Assembly (NCBI GenBank): GCA_001001705.1 | Contig: LCOG01000004.1 | Coordinates: 1-39,939 of the forward strand | DNA: 39,939 nucleotides | Source: Parcubacteria group bacterium GW2011_GWA2_47_26 | Lineage (GTDB): Bacteria > Patescibacteriota > Patescibacteriia > GWA2-47-26 | Direction of reading: 5' to 3' | Part shown: piece after piece, positions 15,082 through 24,540 of the stretch | How the letters are laid out: each line of letters begins with the position of its first letter | Position numbering within the stretch: position 1 is the first letter of the stretch | Position numbers and translations under genes: made by a program | Notes under the pieces: generated by a model | Told to the model about the DNA's origin: nothing | The model's input: the letters and a program-made list of their open reading frames with translations, nothing else | Databases searched by the model: none

Positions 15082-16881
15082 ATGTTTACGCGATCTTTGC
15101 AGCAATCGGCCCCAGAATTGTATAAGGAACTTTTTAAGCGTTGTCCCGTTGTAGTTTCCGTAGCGCGGGCTTTTAATTGGTGCGGGGAAAGAGCTGTAGC
15201 TTGGGGCGGTTTGCAAGTGCGCCAAAAATTGCCTTGGCGCACTTATCTTGGTCTTGAGCCAATAGAGGGTGGAGGATTGCGTTTTGGTCTGCGGAAAGTT
15301 TATTTTCCTGCAAAACGCAAATTTGTAGACTACGAATTTCCGAGACGCTGGCAGGAAAACATTGCTAGCAATGTTAAAAAATATATTGAAAATGTATTTG
15401 GTGCAAAGTCGCAAGGCTTTGTCCTGCATGTAATAACCGAAGGACCAGCCGGTCGTTCTGTAGGCGACTCCCACGCGCTTTCTACTGCTCTGGCTGCGGC
15501 TTTAGCTTTGCAATATCGGTTAATTTCTGCCGATGAAGTTTTGCAATGGGCTGATTTGAAACCGCACGCCTTGTCGCAGTCGCCAGCTCTTCGCTTTGGA
15601 GAAATTTTAAAGTTTGCGATCGCGCTTCCAATTGCATCTGATCCCCCTTTTGTACATAGTGGCGGCGGACCTTTTACGAGCCTAACTTGGGGCGATGATC
15701 CGCAGGTTTTTGCGTGGGGAAAAACTTCGCCGGAATTGGAGCGTTTGTTTGAGCGCGCGGCGCACGATGAATTAACGCTGAAAGTTGCCTCTGATTTTAG
15801 CGGATGGAGTTTTCGGGAATTAATGCGCGACCTGACTCCCGTCGCCCCGCTTGACTATAGCCTCATATTTTTAGGGCAAGCGAGCGTTGGCGGCATGGCC
15901 CGACTCGTGCGCATCAACATTGAGGAAAATGTGATTGAAGTCGCGCGTGGAATTAACCGCCTTTTTAGCTTGCATGCCCTCGCGCAATCCCTGCCCTTTT
16001 ATCGTTTTTCCCAGGCCGTACCCGATGAGCAGCACAATATAAAAATGGTTACGAGTTTTCTGACGCTGGCAGTCACAACCAGGCTGGCTGAATTGTATCG
16101 CAAAGGACATAAACCGCTGATACTCGCCAAATTTTTGGATGAGTATCAGCATTACTGCAACTGGATGCGCATGTTGCGGGGAGCGCCGGCAAATTTTGCC
16201 GTGACAGAAAGACTAGCGCAGGTGCTTGCCGAAGAAAGAGGCAGCCGTGTGATTCTCCAACCGTTTGCTTCTGGCGGTGATGTCTTGGTTGTGTCCGAGC
16301 CGGGCGTTCAGCAAGGATTAATAAAAGGCCTTGGCGCGGCGCTTCGAAAACAGCGCATTCCTTTTGAATTAGACTACGCTTCTTGGCGAGATGGAAATAG
16401 TAAAGAGGGTTTAAAAGTTGAACAATTTTTAGAAAAGGGGATTATGTCCTCATTTATTTCTTCTGGCCTCAAGGCATTGCGCAGCCGCGATCAAGATGGC
16501 CAAGAGCGTAAAATTTTTCTTTCCACAGAGGAATTTGCGCGTAAGCGTAGCTCGTTTGATGTGCTAGTGGACGCAAAAGAATCGCGTATTTATGTAAGGG
16601 GTCGCGCGCTTTCTTCTAAAGAACTGCATAGCACTAAAACAACCATTAAAATTTTGCGGACGCTCGATGCGCATTTTGGAAAAGAGGTGTCTGCCTCTGC
16701 CTTGCCGCCATCCTCCTACATTGATCGCAATGAAATGCAAAGCAAAATTGTATCGCCGCTCATGCAAATTGTTAAAAAACGTCTTGGCAAGCATTTGCCG
16801 CTCACAATCACTGGCGGCCCTGCCAAGAATTTTACGATGCGATTAGATGCGGGAGAGGTAAAAATATATTGGCTGGAGTAA
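15082..16881 (+). CDS. GHMP-kinase-like protein with C-terminal winged helix
   Basis: 599 aa. N-terminal ARAFNWCGERAVAWGG (residues 28-43) fits GHMP motif 1 (the RVNLIGEH-x-V-x-GG region); EGPAGRSVGDSHALSTAL (about 119-136) fits the phosphate-binding motif 2, though the usual G-L-x-S-S-A is S-V-G-D-S-H; FASGGDVLVV (about 395-404) fits motif 3. So a small-molecule kinase fold, substrate unknown. The last 120 residues (KIFLSTEEFA to the end; RALSSKELHSTKTTIKIL, GKEVSASALPPSSY) look like a winged helix. This points to a sensor-type regulator or an unusual kinase. 21 nt after the coiled-coil gene, so co-transcribed; a strong terminator follows. Confidence 0.7.
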   Translation: MFTRSLQQSAPELYKELFKRCPVVVSVARAFNWCGERAVAWGGLQVRQKLPWRTYLGLEPIEGGGLRFGLRKVYFPAKRKFVDYEFPRRWQENIASNVKKYIENVFGAKSQGFVLHVITEGPAGRSVGDSHALSTALAAALALQYRLISADEVLQWADLKPHALSQSPALRFGEILKFAIALPIASDPPFVHSGGGPFTSLTWGDDPQVFAWGKTSPELERLFERAAHDELTLKVASDFSGWSFRELMRDLTPVAPLDYSLIFLGQASVGGMARLVRINIEENVIEVARGINRLFSLHALAQSLPFYRFSQAVPDEQHNIKMVTSFLTLAVTTRLAELYRKGHKPLILAKFLDEYQHYCNWMRMLRGAPANFAVTERLAQVLAEERGSRVILQPFASGGDVLVVSEPGVQQGLIKGLGAALRKQRIPFELDYASWRDGNSKEGLKVEQFLEKGIMSSFISSGLKALRSRDQDGQERKIFLSTEEFARKRSSFDVLVDAKESRIYVRGRALSSKELHSTKTTIKILRTLDAHFGKEVSASALPPSSYIDRNEMQSKIVSPLMQIVKKRLGKHLPLTITGGPAKNFTMRLDAGEVKIYWLE

Positions 16882-16890
16882 GAAGTGAAG

Positions 16891-16946
16891 AAAAAAGAGA
16901 ATGCTTCTAATTTTGCTTGGCAGAATTTAGAAGTGTTCTCTTTTTT
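16891..16946 (+). terminator. strong intrinsic terminator
   Basis: Arms of about 20 nt (16891-16910 and 16928-16947; AAAAAAGAGAA.GCTTCTAA against TTAGAAG.GTTCTCTTTTTT) followed by a T-rich run. Ends the Clp-like/coiled-coil/GHMP transcript. Confidence 0.85.
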
Positions 16947-17094
16947 GATTTTTCTTTTTTTTCGTAACTTTTTCCCTAGTTGTCTTTTGGGGGGTTGTAT
17001 AGGATAAGGGTGAGAGTATAACCCAAAGATATACTCTCCCGCGCGCCATCAGGCCGCGGAACGCAATTTGCCCGCCAAGGGCAAGGAGGACACA

Positions 17095-17310
17095 ATGTCC
17101 AATTACACGCTCGAACGTAAGGATGGTGGACTGGTGGGTGACGCTGCGGAGTCTCTGGCCGATATCTTCACCTTCGGACTCTGCTCCTCGCCCAGTGAAC
17201 CCTACGTGGTGCGTGACCGCGATACGGGCGCGGTTGTCGGCGAAGTCACGGCCTCGAGTCCTGAAGAGGCTGGCAGGAAGATCGCCGCGGGAAACTGGAC
17301 TAGGCGGTAG
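17095..17310 (+). CDS. small GC-rich ORF with strong Shine-Dalgarno, foreign-looking
   Basis: 71 aa, starting MSNYTLERKDGG; contains YVVRDRDTGAVVGEV and SSPEEAGRKIAAG, a fold of probably two beta strands and a helix. The start is set by AAGGAGG (17083-17089) 5 nt before the ATG, a site almost absent elsewhere here. Codon use is G/C-ending, unlike neighbours. No family recognised. A 12-bp hairpin follows. Probably acquired; function unknown. Confidence 0.6.
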   Translation: MSNYTLERKDGGLVGDAAESLADIFTFGLCSSPSEPYVVRDRDTGAVVGEVTASSPEEAGRKIAAGNWTRR

Positions 17311-17344
17311 GCAACAAGTACAGTTCTTTGAAATAGGACAGCCA

Positions 17345-17378
17345 GTCGAGGAAAGGGGCGGATGCTCCTTTCCTCGAC
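17345..17378 (+). terminator. 12-bp hairpin after the GC-rich ORF
   Basis: GTCGAGGAAAGG (17345-17356) and CCTTTCCTCGAC (17367-17378), perfect arms, loop 10 nt, no T run. Could be a factor-dependent stop or a stability hairpin for the small ORF. Confidence 0.5.
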
Positions 17379-17408
17379 GCCGTGCCTTGCCGGATGCAAG
17401 ATAGTTCT

Positions 17409-17837
17409 TTAGCCAGTAGACCCGAATCCTCCACGGGATTTCGGAGGCAATTCTTTGGCTTCTTCCCATTCCACGCGTTCCATGTGGAGGAAGAGTCCTT
17501 GGGCGAGACGATCGCCCTTTTTTATTTCGACGGGTTTGTCAGTAAAGTTATACATCAAAAGTTTGAGTTCATCTTCTGGTCCGCAAAAATCCTGATCAAT
17601 AATACCTATACCATTTGCTGGAAATAATCCGCGTTTGATGGAAGTGGAAGAGCGTGCAGCAATGAGCAGCATGTGATGTTTCGGCGTGCAAATTACTAAA
17701 CCCGTAGGAATTAGACGGATCTCTTTGGGCGGAATAGTTGTGTCTTCTGAAGCAGCCAAATCAAAAGCCACTGATCCGTCAGTTTGATATTGGGGCAGGG
17801 GAATGGAGAGGTCTTTGCGAAAAATACGCACCTTCAT
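17409..17837 (-). CDS. dut: dUTPase
   Basis: 142 aa, typical trimeric dUTPase. Hydrolyses dUTP to dUMP and pyrophosphate, keeping uracil out of DNA and feeding dTMP synthesis. All five motifs are present in order: GSVAFDLAAS, ARSSTSIKRG, GIIDQDFCGPEDELKLLMYN, KKGDRLAQGLF and the C-terminal RGGFGSTG that closes the active site. Minus strand, last gene of the probable secE-to-dut operon; separated from dcd by the four-helix-bundle element. Confidence 0.96.
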   Translation of the reverse strand: MKVRIFRKDLSIPLPQYQTDGSVAFDLAASEDTTIPPKEIRLIPTGLVICTPKHHMLLIAARSSTSIKRGLFPANGIGIIDQDFCGPEDELKLLMYNFTDKPVEIKKGDRLAQGLFLHMERVEWEEAKELPPKSRGGFGSTG

Positions 17838-18236
17838 AGGGACTAGGGGTTAGAGGCTAGGGACTAGTTTTTAGTTTAGTGATAAGACCGTTGAGCATTT
17901 TCATAACTTCTGTAAGCAGTACATTAACTTGAAAATAATTCGGTTCGGGTAGATATTGCAAATCTTTAGCAAGGAGAAGTTGTGTTTCAAGTTCTGCACC
18001 CGAAGCAAACGCGATATTTAAAAATTGGATAAATTCTCCCCGATGACCCCTGGTGTGTCCCTCTGCAATGTTGGATGGGATTGCGACTGCAGCTCTTCGA
18101 ATCTGTGATGTGAGGCCGTACGCTTCTTCTTTAGGAAAAGAACGCGTTAGCCCGTACACTTTTATGACCACGTCATATGACTTTTGCCATACGGTAAGGT
18201 CTTTATATGAGTTCACCATACTAACCCCTAGTCCCT
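17838..18236. mobile_element. inverted-repeat-bounded unit carrying a four-helix-bundle gene
   Basis: AGGGACTAGGGGTTAG (17838-17853) and its exact reverse complement (18221-18236) flank the gene at 17857. Both ends extend as degenerate heptamers (TAGGGAC, TAGGGGT, TAGAGGC; CTAACCC, CTAGTCC, CTAGAAC, CTAATCC). The unit lies exactly between the dut and dcd starts/stops. It resembles the intervening sequences of 23S rRNA, where a four-helix protein gene sits inside a stem, but here it is free-standing. Mobility is inferred. Confidence 0.6.
17857..18219 (-). CDS. four-helix-bundle protein (23S rRNA IVS/bAvd-like)
   Basis: 120 aa. Signature YKDLTVWQKSYDVVIKVYGLT, then FPKEEAYGLTSQIRRAAVAIP and SNIAEGHTRG, ending with ELETQLLLAK: the S23/IVP family. 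Members form pentameric helical bundles; known ones are encoded in 23S rRNA intervening sequences or accompany reverse transcriptases in diversity-generating retroelements. No reverse transcriptase is nearby. Intact frame, bounded by inverted repeats. Confidence 0.92.
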   Translation of the reverse strand: MVNSYKDLTVWQKSYDVVIKVYGLTRSFPKEEAYGLTSQIRRAAVAIPSNIAEGHTRGHRGEFIQFLNIAFASGAELETQLLLAKDLQYLPEPNYFQVNVLLTEVMKMLNGLITKLKTSP

Positions 18237-18248
18237 AGAACCTAATCC

Positions 18249-18818
18249 CTATAATTCGTCGGCTAATCTACTCGCTTCAGGTTTATCTTGATTTACGTAT
18301 TTTGCGCCGAGTTTTTTATGATAAACAACTTCTGCGGGCGAGCTTAGCTCTTCAAAAGTGAATGAGCAAATGCGCATACCCGGCTTTAGCGCTACGGGAA
18401 TGCGGCCTAGGTTACCCAGTTCTAACACTGGGCGACCCCTCCAGCCTGGATCAAACCGAGCTGCAGTGGAGTGCACTACTACACCGATTCGTCCCAACGA
18501 TGATCGTCCCTCTAATCTGCCGATTAAGCTATCAGAAAGTTCAAGCCATTCCGTGGTTGAGGCAATAATCAGTTCACCGGGGTGTATTATAAAATTCTCG
18601 CCGTCGGGAATATTTATAGGGCGGGAAATTTTATCAAACAACTCTTTTTGCGCCGGATCAATTACCGGATGTTTGGTATACTCAAAAATACGCAACTCAT
18701 TGCCTAATCTAAAATCCAGTGAACAGGGCCCTAAAGTATTTGAAAAATCCGGTAGGGGATCAACTTTAATCCTGCCATCGGTGATAGCGCGTTTAATATC
18801 GCGATCGGATAAGATCAT
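18249..18818 (-). CDS. dcd: dCTP deaminase
   Basis: 189 aa. Deaminates dCTP to dUTP (or, in the bifunctional type, on to dUMP). The family core is clear: SLDFRLGNELRIFE, then GRSSLGRIGVVVHSTAARFDPGW and RGRPVLELGN, with the catalytic Glu in the last motif, and C-terminal VVYHKKLGAKYVNQDKP. With dut next to it in the same operon, dCTP to dUMP flow is complete. Start at the ATG on 18818; preceded by a heptamer inverted repeat. Confidence 0.95.
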   Translation of the reverse strand: MILSDRDIKRAITDGRIKVDPLPDFSNTLGPCSLDFRLGNELRIFEYTKHPVIDPAQKELFDKISRPINIPDGENFIIHPGELIIASTTEWLELSDSLIGRLEGRSSLGRIGVVVHSTAARFDPGWRGRPVLELGNLGRIPVALKPGMRICSFTFEELSSPAEVVYHKKLGAKYVNQDKPEASRLADEL

Positions 18819-18823
18819 ATTCT

Positions 18824-18884
18824 TGTAGCATGTAGCACAAGAGATTTCAAATCAACGCCCTCGCGTTATATGCTACATGTTACA
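18824..18884. repeat. heptamer inverted repeat in the dcd-rplA spacer
   Basis: TGTAGCA TGTAGCA (18824-18837) and TGCTACA TGTTACA (18871-18884): heptamer pairs, inverted, one mismatch. The rplA stop (18880-18882, minus strand) lies inside the right arm, and the left arm begins 5 nt before the dcd start. Confidence 0.75.
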
Positions 18885-19560
18885 CGGATACTCTAATTGC
18901 CGGTCCCATGGTCGGGGTAACCGTGCATGATTGCATGTATACTCCTTTTGAGCTAGCAGGTTTAGCGCGGCGCAAAGCTTCCATAAATGCCTGATAATTT
19001 TCCAGAAGTTTAGCGGTCTCCAGAGAGACTTTGCCGATTGACTGATGAACATTGCCCGTATCGTCGTTTTTGAAAGTCAGCTTGCCCTTTTTCAGTTCAG
19101 CTATGATTTTTTTTATGTCCGAACTTACTGTATCAGATTTCGGGTTCGGCATAAGACCTTTTGGTCCCAATATTTTTGCAATTTTTGCCAATTTGGGCAT
19201 GATTGAAGGTGTTGCAACCGCCACATCAAAATCAATTTTTCCCGAAATCGCGATTTTATTGATTAGATTTTCTCCACCGATAATATCAGCCCCGGCCTCC
19301 TCGGCGACTTTCTCGTTTGTGGAGTCAACAAAAGCGGCTATGCGTTTAGTTTTGCCGATGCTGTGCGGGAGCGTAACCATGCCGCGTATGGCCTGCTCGC
19401 TTTTTTTAGGATCAATGCCTAGTTTGCAGTGTATCTCAACCGAAGCGTCAAATTTAACCGTGGAGACTTTTTTCGCTAATTCAAATGCCTCCGCCGGTGC
19501 GTATGTTTTTGCGAGATCTATAAGTTTTGCAGCCTCCTGATATTTTTTACCATGCGCCAT
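18880..19560 (-). CDS. rplA: ribosomal protein L1
   Basis: 226 aa, normal length. Binds 23S rRNA at the L1 stalk and, in many bacteria, its own L11-L1 mRNA as a translational repressor. Diagnostic stretches: SVEIHCKLGIDPKKS, RGMVTLPHSIGKTKRIA, the PKLAKIAKILGPKGLMPNPK signature and TPTMGPAIRV at the end. Minus strand, downstream of rplK across a 99-nt spacer that holds a palindromic repeat. No Shine-Dalgarno visible. Confidence 0.97.
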   Translation of the reverse strand: MAHGKKYQEAAKLIDLAKTYAPAEAFELAKKVSTVKFDASVEIHCKLGIDPKKSEQAIRGMVTLPHSIGKTKRIAAFVDSTNEKVAEEAGADIIGGENLINKIAISGKIDFDVAVATPSIMPKLAKIAKILGPKGLMPNPKSDTVSSDIKKIIAELKKGKLTFKNDDTGNVHQSIGKVSLETAKLLENYQAFMEALRRAKPASSKGVYMQSCTVTPTMGPAIRVSV

Positions 19561-19580
19561 ATTGATGATTATTAATTATA

Positions 19581-19657
19581 TGTCATTCTGAAGAGTGAAG
19601 CGATGAAGAATCCCGTGCGTAAAAGTGTGGGATCCTTCACTTCGCTCAGGATGACAC
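19581..19657. repeat. TGTCATTCTGA palindromic repeat between rplK and rplA
   Basis: TGTCATTCTGA (19581) and TCAGGATGACA (to 19656) as arms, one mismatch, inner GAATCCC/GGGATC. Same family as the repeat inserted in mrdA at 39471-39530 (shared GAATCCCGTG and GATCCTTC). A hairpin TGACACC-5 nt-GGTGTCA next to it encloses the rplK stop in its loop. Confidence 0.85.
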
Positions 19658-19659
19658 CT

Positions 19660-20085
19660 TTACGGTGTCACTTCCAATCCCATCTGCCGAGCGGTTCCTT
19701 CGATGATACGCATTGCCGCATCAATGTCTTTAGTGTTCAAATCCGGCATTTTGCGTTCGGCGATTTCCCGCACCTGGGCTTTTGTGATTTTCCCAATTTT
19801 TTCTTGGAGCGGTTTACCCGATCCTTTAGTAATCCCTGCGGCCTTTTTCAGTAGTTCCGAGGCAGGAGGAGTTTTGGTAACAAAAGTATAGGTGCGATCT
19901 TCAAAAACCGTAATTTCAATAGGAATAATATCATCGCCCAATTTTGCTGTTGCGGCATTAAACTTACTGCAAAACTCCGCAATGTTCAAACCATGTTGGC
20001 CCAAGGCCGGACCAACAGGCGGCGCCGGATTAGCTTTACCTGCTTGAATTTGTAGTTTTATAACGGTTTTTATTTTCTTGGCCAT
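19660..20085 (-). CDS. rplK: ribosomal protein L11
   Basis: 141 aa. Binds the GTPase-associated centre of 23S rRNA. Signature [22 protein letters not shown] near the N-terminus and the C-terminal RNA-binding domain with [11 protein letters not shown] and [12 protein letters not shown]. Order nusG-rplK-rplA is the standard bacterial one. The start is the first ATG, 100 nt after nusG; the spacer is fully occupied by an inverted-repeat element. Confidence 0.97.
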   Translation of the reverse strand: MAKKIKTVIKLQIQAGKANPAPPVGPALGQHGLNIAEFCSKFNAATAKLGDDIIPIEITVFEDRTYTFVTKTPPASELLKKAAGITKGSGKPLQEKIGKITKAQVREIAERKMPDLNTKDIDAAMRIIEGTARQMGLEVTP

Positions 20086-20091
20086 ACTTTT

Positions 20092-20182
20092 TGTGTACGA
20101 ATTACGAATTTTGTACGAATATTACGAATGCCGTCAATTCAAATTCGTAGTATTCGCAACGCCATTCGTTGATTCGTACACA
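20092..20182. repeat. TACGAAT heptamer inverted-repeat spacer, nusG-rplK
   Basis: TGTGTACGAAT (20092-20102) and ATTCGTACACA (20172-20182) are perfect arms. TACGAAT recurs four times within 20096-20129 and its complement ATTCGTA appears on the other side. The element reaches from 3 nt after the nusG stop to 6 nt before the rplK start. Confidence 0.8.
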
Positions 20183-20185
20183 GCA

Positions 20186-20731
20186 TTATATTTTTTTAAT
20201 TTGTAAGAAGTCTAGTTCAACTGGTGTTTCGCGGCCGAACATCGTAACCATAACTTTGATTTTGCCGCGAGCTTCGTCAACCGCGGAAACCTTGCCTTCA
20301 AAACCCTTGAATGGGCCGTCAGTAATTTGTACAGGAGTTCCAACGCTCACATCAATAATATACTTTGGTTCTTCAATCTGCATGCGCTTCATCAAAGTTT
20401 TGATTTCCTCTTCAGCAAATGGCGTCGGCGTTGTGCCAGAACCTACGAAACCCGTAACATTCGGGGTATTGCGCACAACATACCAAGAGTCATCGGTAAC
20501 AATCATTTCAACCAAAACATAGCCCGGAAAAATTTTTTCCTCTATTACTTTTCGTTTACCGCTTTTGATTTTTATTTTCTTTTCCGTGGGAACGAGGATA
20601 TTGAAGATTTTATCCTCCATGCCCATGGATTCAATACGCTGCTGCAAATTGTGAGCTACGTTTTCTTCATATCCGGAGTAGGTATGCAGTGCGTACCAAC
20701 GCCGACCAAGTTCTAAAGTTTGTTTTGGCAT
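20186..20731 (-). CDS. nusG: transcription antitermination factor NusG
   Basis: 181 aa. NGN domain (RRWYALHTYSGYEENVA, VPTEKKIKIKSGKRK, FPGYVLVEM, VRNTPNVTGFVG) followed by a KOW domain (GTPVQITDGPFKGFEGKV). Binds RNA polymerase and links it to Rho or to ribosomal protein S10. Seven nt after secE. No Shine-Dalgarno before the ATG. Confidence 0.97.
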   Translation of the reverse strand: MPKQTLELGRRWYALHTYSGYEENVAHNLQQRIESMGMEDKIFNILVPTEKKIKIKSGKRKVIEEKIFPGYVLVEMIVTDDSWYVVRNTPNVTGFVGSGTTPTPFAEEEIKTLMKRMQIEEPKYIIDVSVGTPVQITDGPFKGFEGKVSAVDEARGKIKVMVTMFGRETPVELDFLQIKKI

Positions 20732-20738
20732 ATGGGGG

Positions 20739-20927
20739 TTATTTTGCGATAATCTGCTCTAGTCCGTTTGTTAGGGCATAATCTACAATCGCAAAAAATG
20801 CCGCTAACCCAAGACTGATAAAGACTACAGCCAAAGTATAGTTAATGGTTTCCTTTCTTGAAGGCCAAACAACTTTTTGCATTTCCTGTTTAGATTCTTT
20901 AAAATACTGTGTAATTTTCAATTTCAT
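20739..20927 (-). CDS. secE: preprotein translocase subunit SecE
   Basis: 62 aa starting MKLKITQYFKESKQ, the normal length of single-helix SecE. Conserved amphipathic stretch MQKVVWPSRKETINYT and then one membrane helix (AVVFISLGLAAFFAIVDYAL). An in-frame ATG at 21008 would add 27 residues but lies upstream of the promoter, so it is rejected. Forms the SecYEG channel with SecY. First gene of the minus-strand operon. Confidence 0.95.
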   Translation of the reverse strand: MKLKITQYFKESKQEMQKVVWPSRKETINYTLAVVFISLGLAAFFAIVDYALTNGLEQIIAK

Positions 20928-20955
20928 AATTTCTAGCGCTAAATTTTTTCTAAAA

Positions 20956-20974
20956 AACCGCCCCCAAGGCGGTA
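20956..20974 (-). promoter_or_regulatory. terminator-like hairpin in the secE leader
   Basis: On the minus strand ACCGCC-ttggg-GGCGGT then TTTTTT, placed between the predicted start point (about 20973) and the secE start (20927). It looks like an intrinsic terminator at the very 5' end of the mRNA: an attenuator or a protective 5' hairpin. Confidence 0.6.
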
Positions 20975-20979
20975 TTAAT

Positions 20980-21008
20980 ACTTTACAACAAGGCGATTTT
21001 TGTGTCAA
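20980..21008 (-). promoter_or_regulatory. promoter of the secE-nusG-rplKA operon
   Basis: Minus-strand TTGACA (21008-21003), 17 nt, TAAAGT (20985-20980). The -35 box is one arm of the palindrome TGTCAAGTTGACA (21003-21015), whose other arm is a TTGACA facing the plus strand. Confidence 0.75.
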
Positions 21009-21009
21009 G

Positions 21010-21038
21010 TTGACAGGGGAGATAGTTAATGTTAAGAA
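21010..21038 (+). promoter_or_regulatory. possible divergent promoter for the GC-rich ORFs
   Basis: TTGACA (21010-21015) with TAAGAA 17 nt downstream (21033-21038). The -10 is weak. It would transcribe the ORF at 21082. Confidence 0.4.
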
Positions 21039-21081
21039 TAATATGCTCTCCAGTCCTCTGGGGTTCTAAAGGAGGATACCG

Positions 21082-21404
21082 ATGTCTACCACGGCCGTGC
21101 TGCTCACCGCACCCGAACTGGTTCCCGGCGTGTCCATGTCTCTGCAGGTCCTCCGCTACCTGGCGGAAGGCAAGCTGACCGTCAAGGCAGTTCTGCGCGG
21201 TCGTGAGCACGAGGGCCCGATCGAGGGTTACGTCCACAACCTGGACTGGTACAAGGGAAGGGGATCAATTACCTCCGCGTGAGGGTGTCCTTCCCGCCCA
21301 AGGATGGCGAGGAAGATGACGGTCGCTCGATTCTCATGAACATCAAGGTCGAAGACGGAGCAGTCTGGGTTCTCCCGGACGAGTTGCAGGACAAGGACGA
21401 GTAG
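21082..21404 (+). pseudogene. GC-rich ORF split by a one-base frameshift
   Basis: Strong site AAAGGAGG (21068-21075), ATG at 21082. Frame 1 runs MSTTAVLLTAPELVPG... HNLDWYKG and then soon stops at 21282. One base inserted in the G run at about 21258-21261 would join it to GINYLRVRVSFPPKDGEE and on to LPDELQDKDE, stopping TAG 21402-21404; the joined protein would be about 107 aa. G/C-ending codons, unlike neighbours. Either a true frameshift, a sequencing error in the G run or, less likely, programmed slippage. Family unknown. Confidence 0.55.
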
Positions 21405-21452
21405 ACGCCTACAACGAGAGTCATATAACTCGGCTTTAGAGACATCTGCGCT

Positions 21453-21508
21453 GGGCGGGAGGCGAGCACGGCAACGCGCTTCGTCTCCCGCCCGAGATAT
21501 TTTTTTCC
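21453..21508 (+). terminator. terminator after the GC-rich ORF
   Basis: GGGCGGGAG (21453-21461) and CTCCCGCCC (21485-21493), with further pairing inside, then GAGATATTTTTTT. Confidence 0.65.
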
Positions 21509-21525
21509 TTGGAGGGTCAAGGAGA

Positions 21526-21723
21526 ATGTCACGAGAGGACGATACCTGTTTCATCCGCGTGAGCCGCAGGATGAAGAGCAGGCGTTTCCGCACTACCATC
21601 AAGCTGTTGCTTGGGAGAAGAAGCATTTATGGCGTCTCTTGCGTTATTAGAATGCGGAGTTGTACGGTTTGCACCTTGTGTTTGCCTGACATCCTGTCGG
21701 GCGGTTTCAAAAACAGCTTTTAA
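21526..21723 (+). CDS. short ORF with Shine-Dalgarno, probably decayed
   Basis: 65 aa. GGAGGG lies 9 nt before the ATG. The first part (MSREDDTCFIRVSRRMKSRRF) is basic and GC-rich; the last third (cysteine-rich, no pattern) looks like a shifted frame or run-on into unrelated sequence. No family recognised. Together with the previous ORF it makes a small foreign-looking islet of about 0.7 kb. Confidence 0.35.
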   Translation: MSREDDTCFIRVSRRMKSRRFRTTIKLLLGRRSIYGVSCVIRMRSCTVCTLCLPDILSGGFKNSF

Positions 21724-21740
21724 TCAAAGGCTGTTTTTGT
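21708..21740 (+). terminator. intrinsic terminator
   Basis: CAAAAACAGC (21708-21717), 12-nt loop, GCTGTTTTTG (21730-21739), then TTTG. Separates the foreign-looking islet from the methyltransferase gene. Confidence 0.7.
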
Positions 21741-21776
21741 TTGCATAGCAATAGAATACAATGATAGGGTAATAAT

Positions 21777-24393
<2,617 letters not shown>

Positions 24394-24431
24394 TTATGTC
24401 AGTTATGGTCTTTTATTATACTACACCCTAT

Positions 24432-24439
24432 GGTACAAT
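24432..24439 (+). promoter_or_regulatory. extended -10 promoter in front of leader element A
   Basis: TATGGTACAAT, i.e. TGG TACAAT (24431-24439). The predicted start, about 24446, falls on the first bases of the left arm of the element at 24444. Confidence 0.5.
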
Positions 24440-24443
24440 TCAA

Positions 24444-24540
24444 CCCAGTGCTACAACTGTACAGCTTAAAATAGCGTCGGCAACAAGTAAGCCCGTATTT
24501 ATCAAATTAACAGTTTTAAAAAAGTGTTGTAGCACCGGGT
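24444..24540 (+). promoter_or_regulatory. inverted-repeat leader element, family 1, copy A
   Basis: CCCAGTGCTACAACTGT at the 5' end and AGTGTTGTAGCACCGGGT at the 3' end pair with each other; the right arm ends directly on the ATG at 24541. The interior (ACAAGTA, ATCAAATTAACAGTTT) matches copy B (26659-26760). The whole spacer is this element, so the 5' UTR would fold back with its 5' end beside the start codon. No Shine-Dalgarno inside. Could be a cis-regulatory RNA or a mobile dyad element. Confidence 0.7.

Noticed and set aside
20928-21008. Long N-terminus of SecE
   Set aside because: The extension lies across the promoter and leader hairpin and is not SecE-like.
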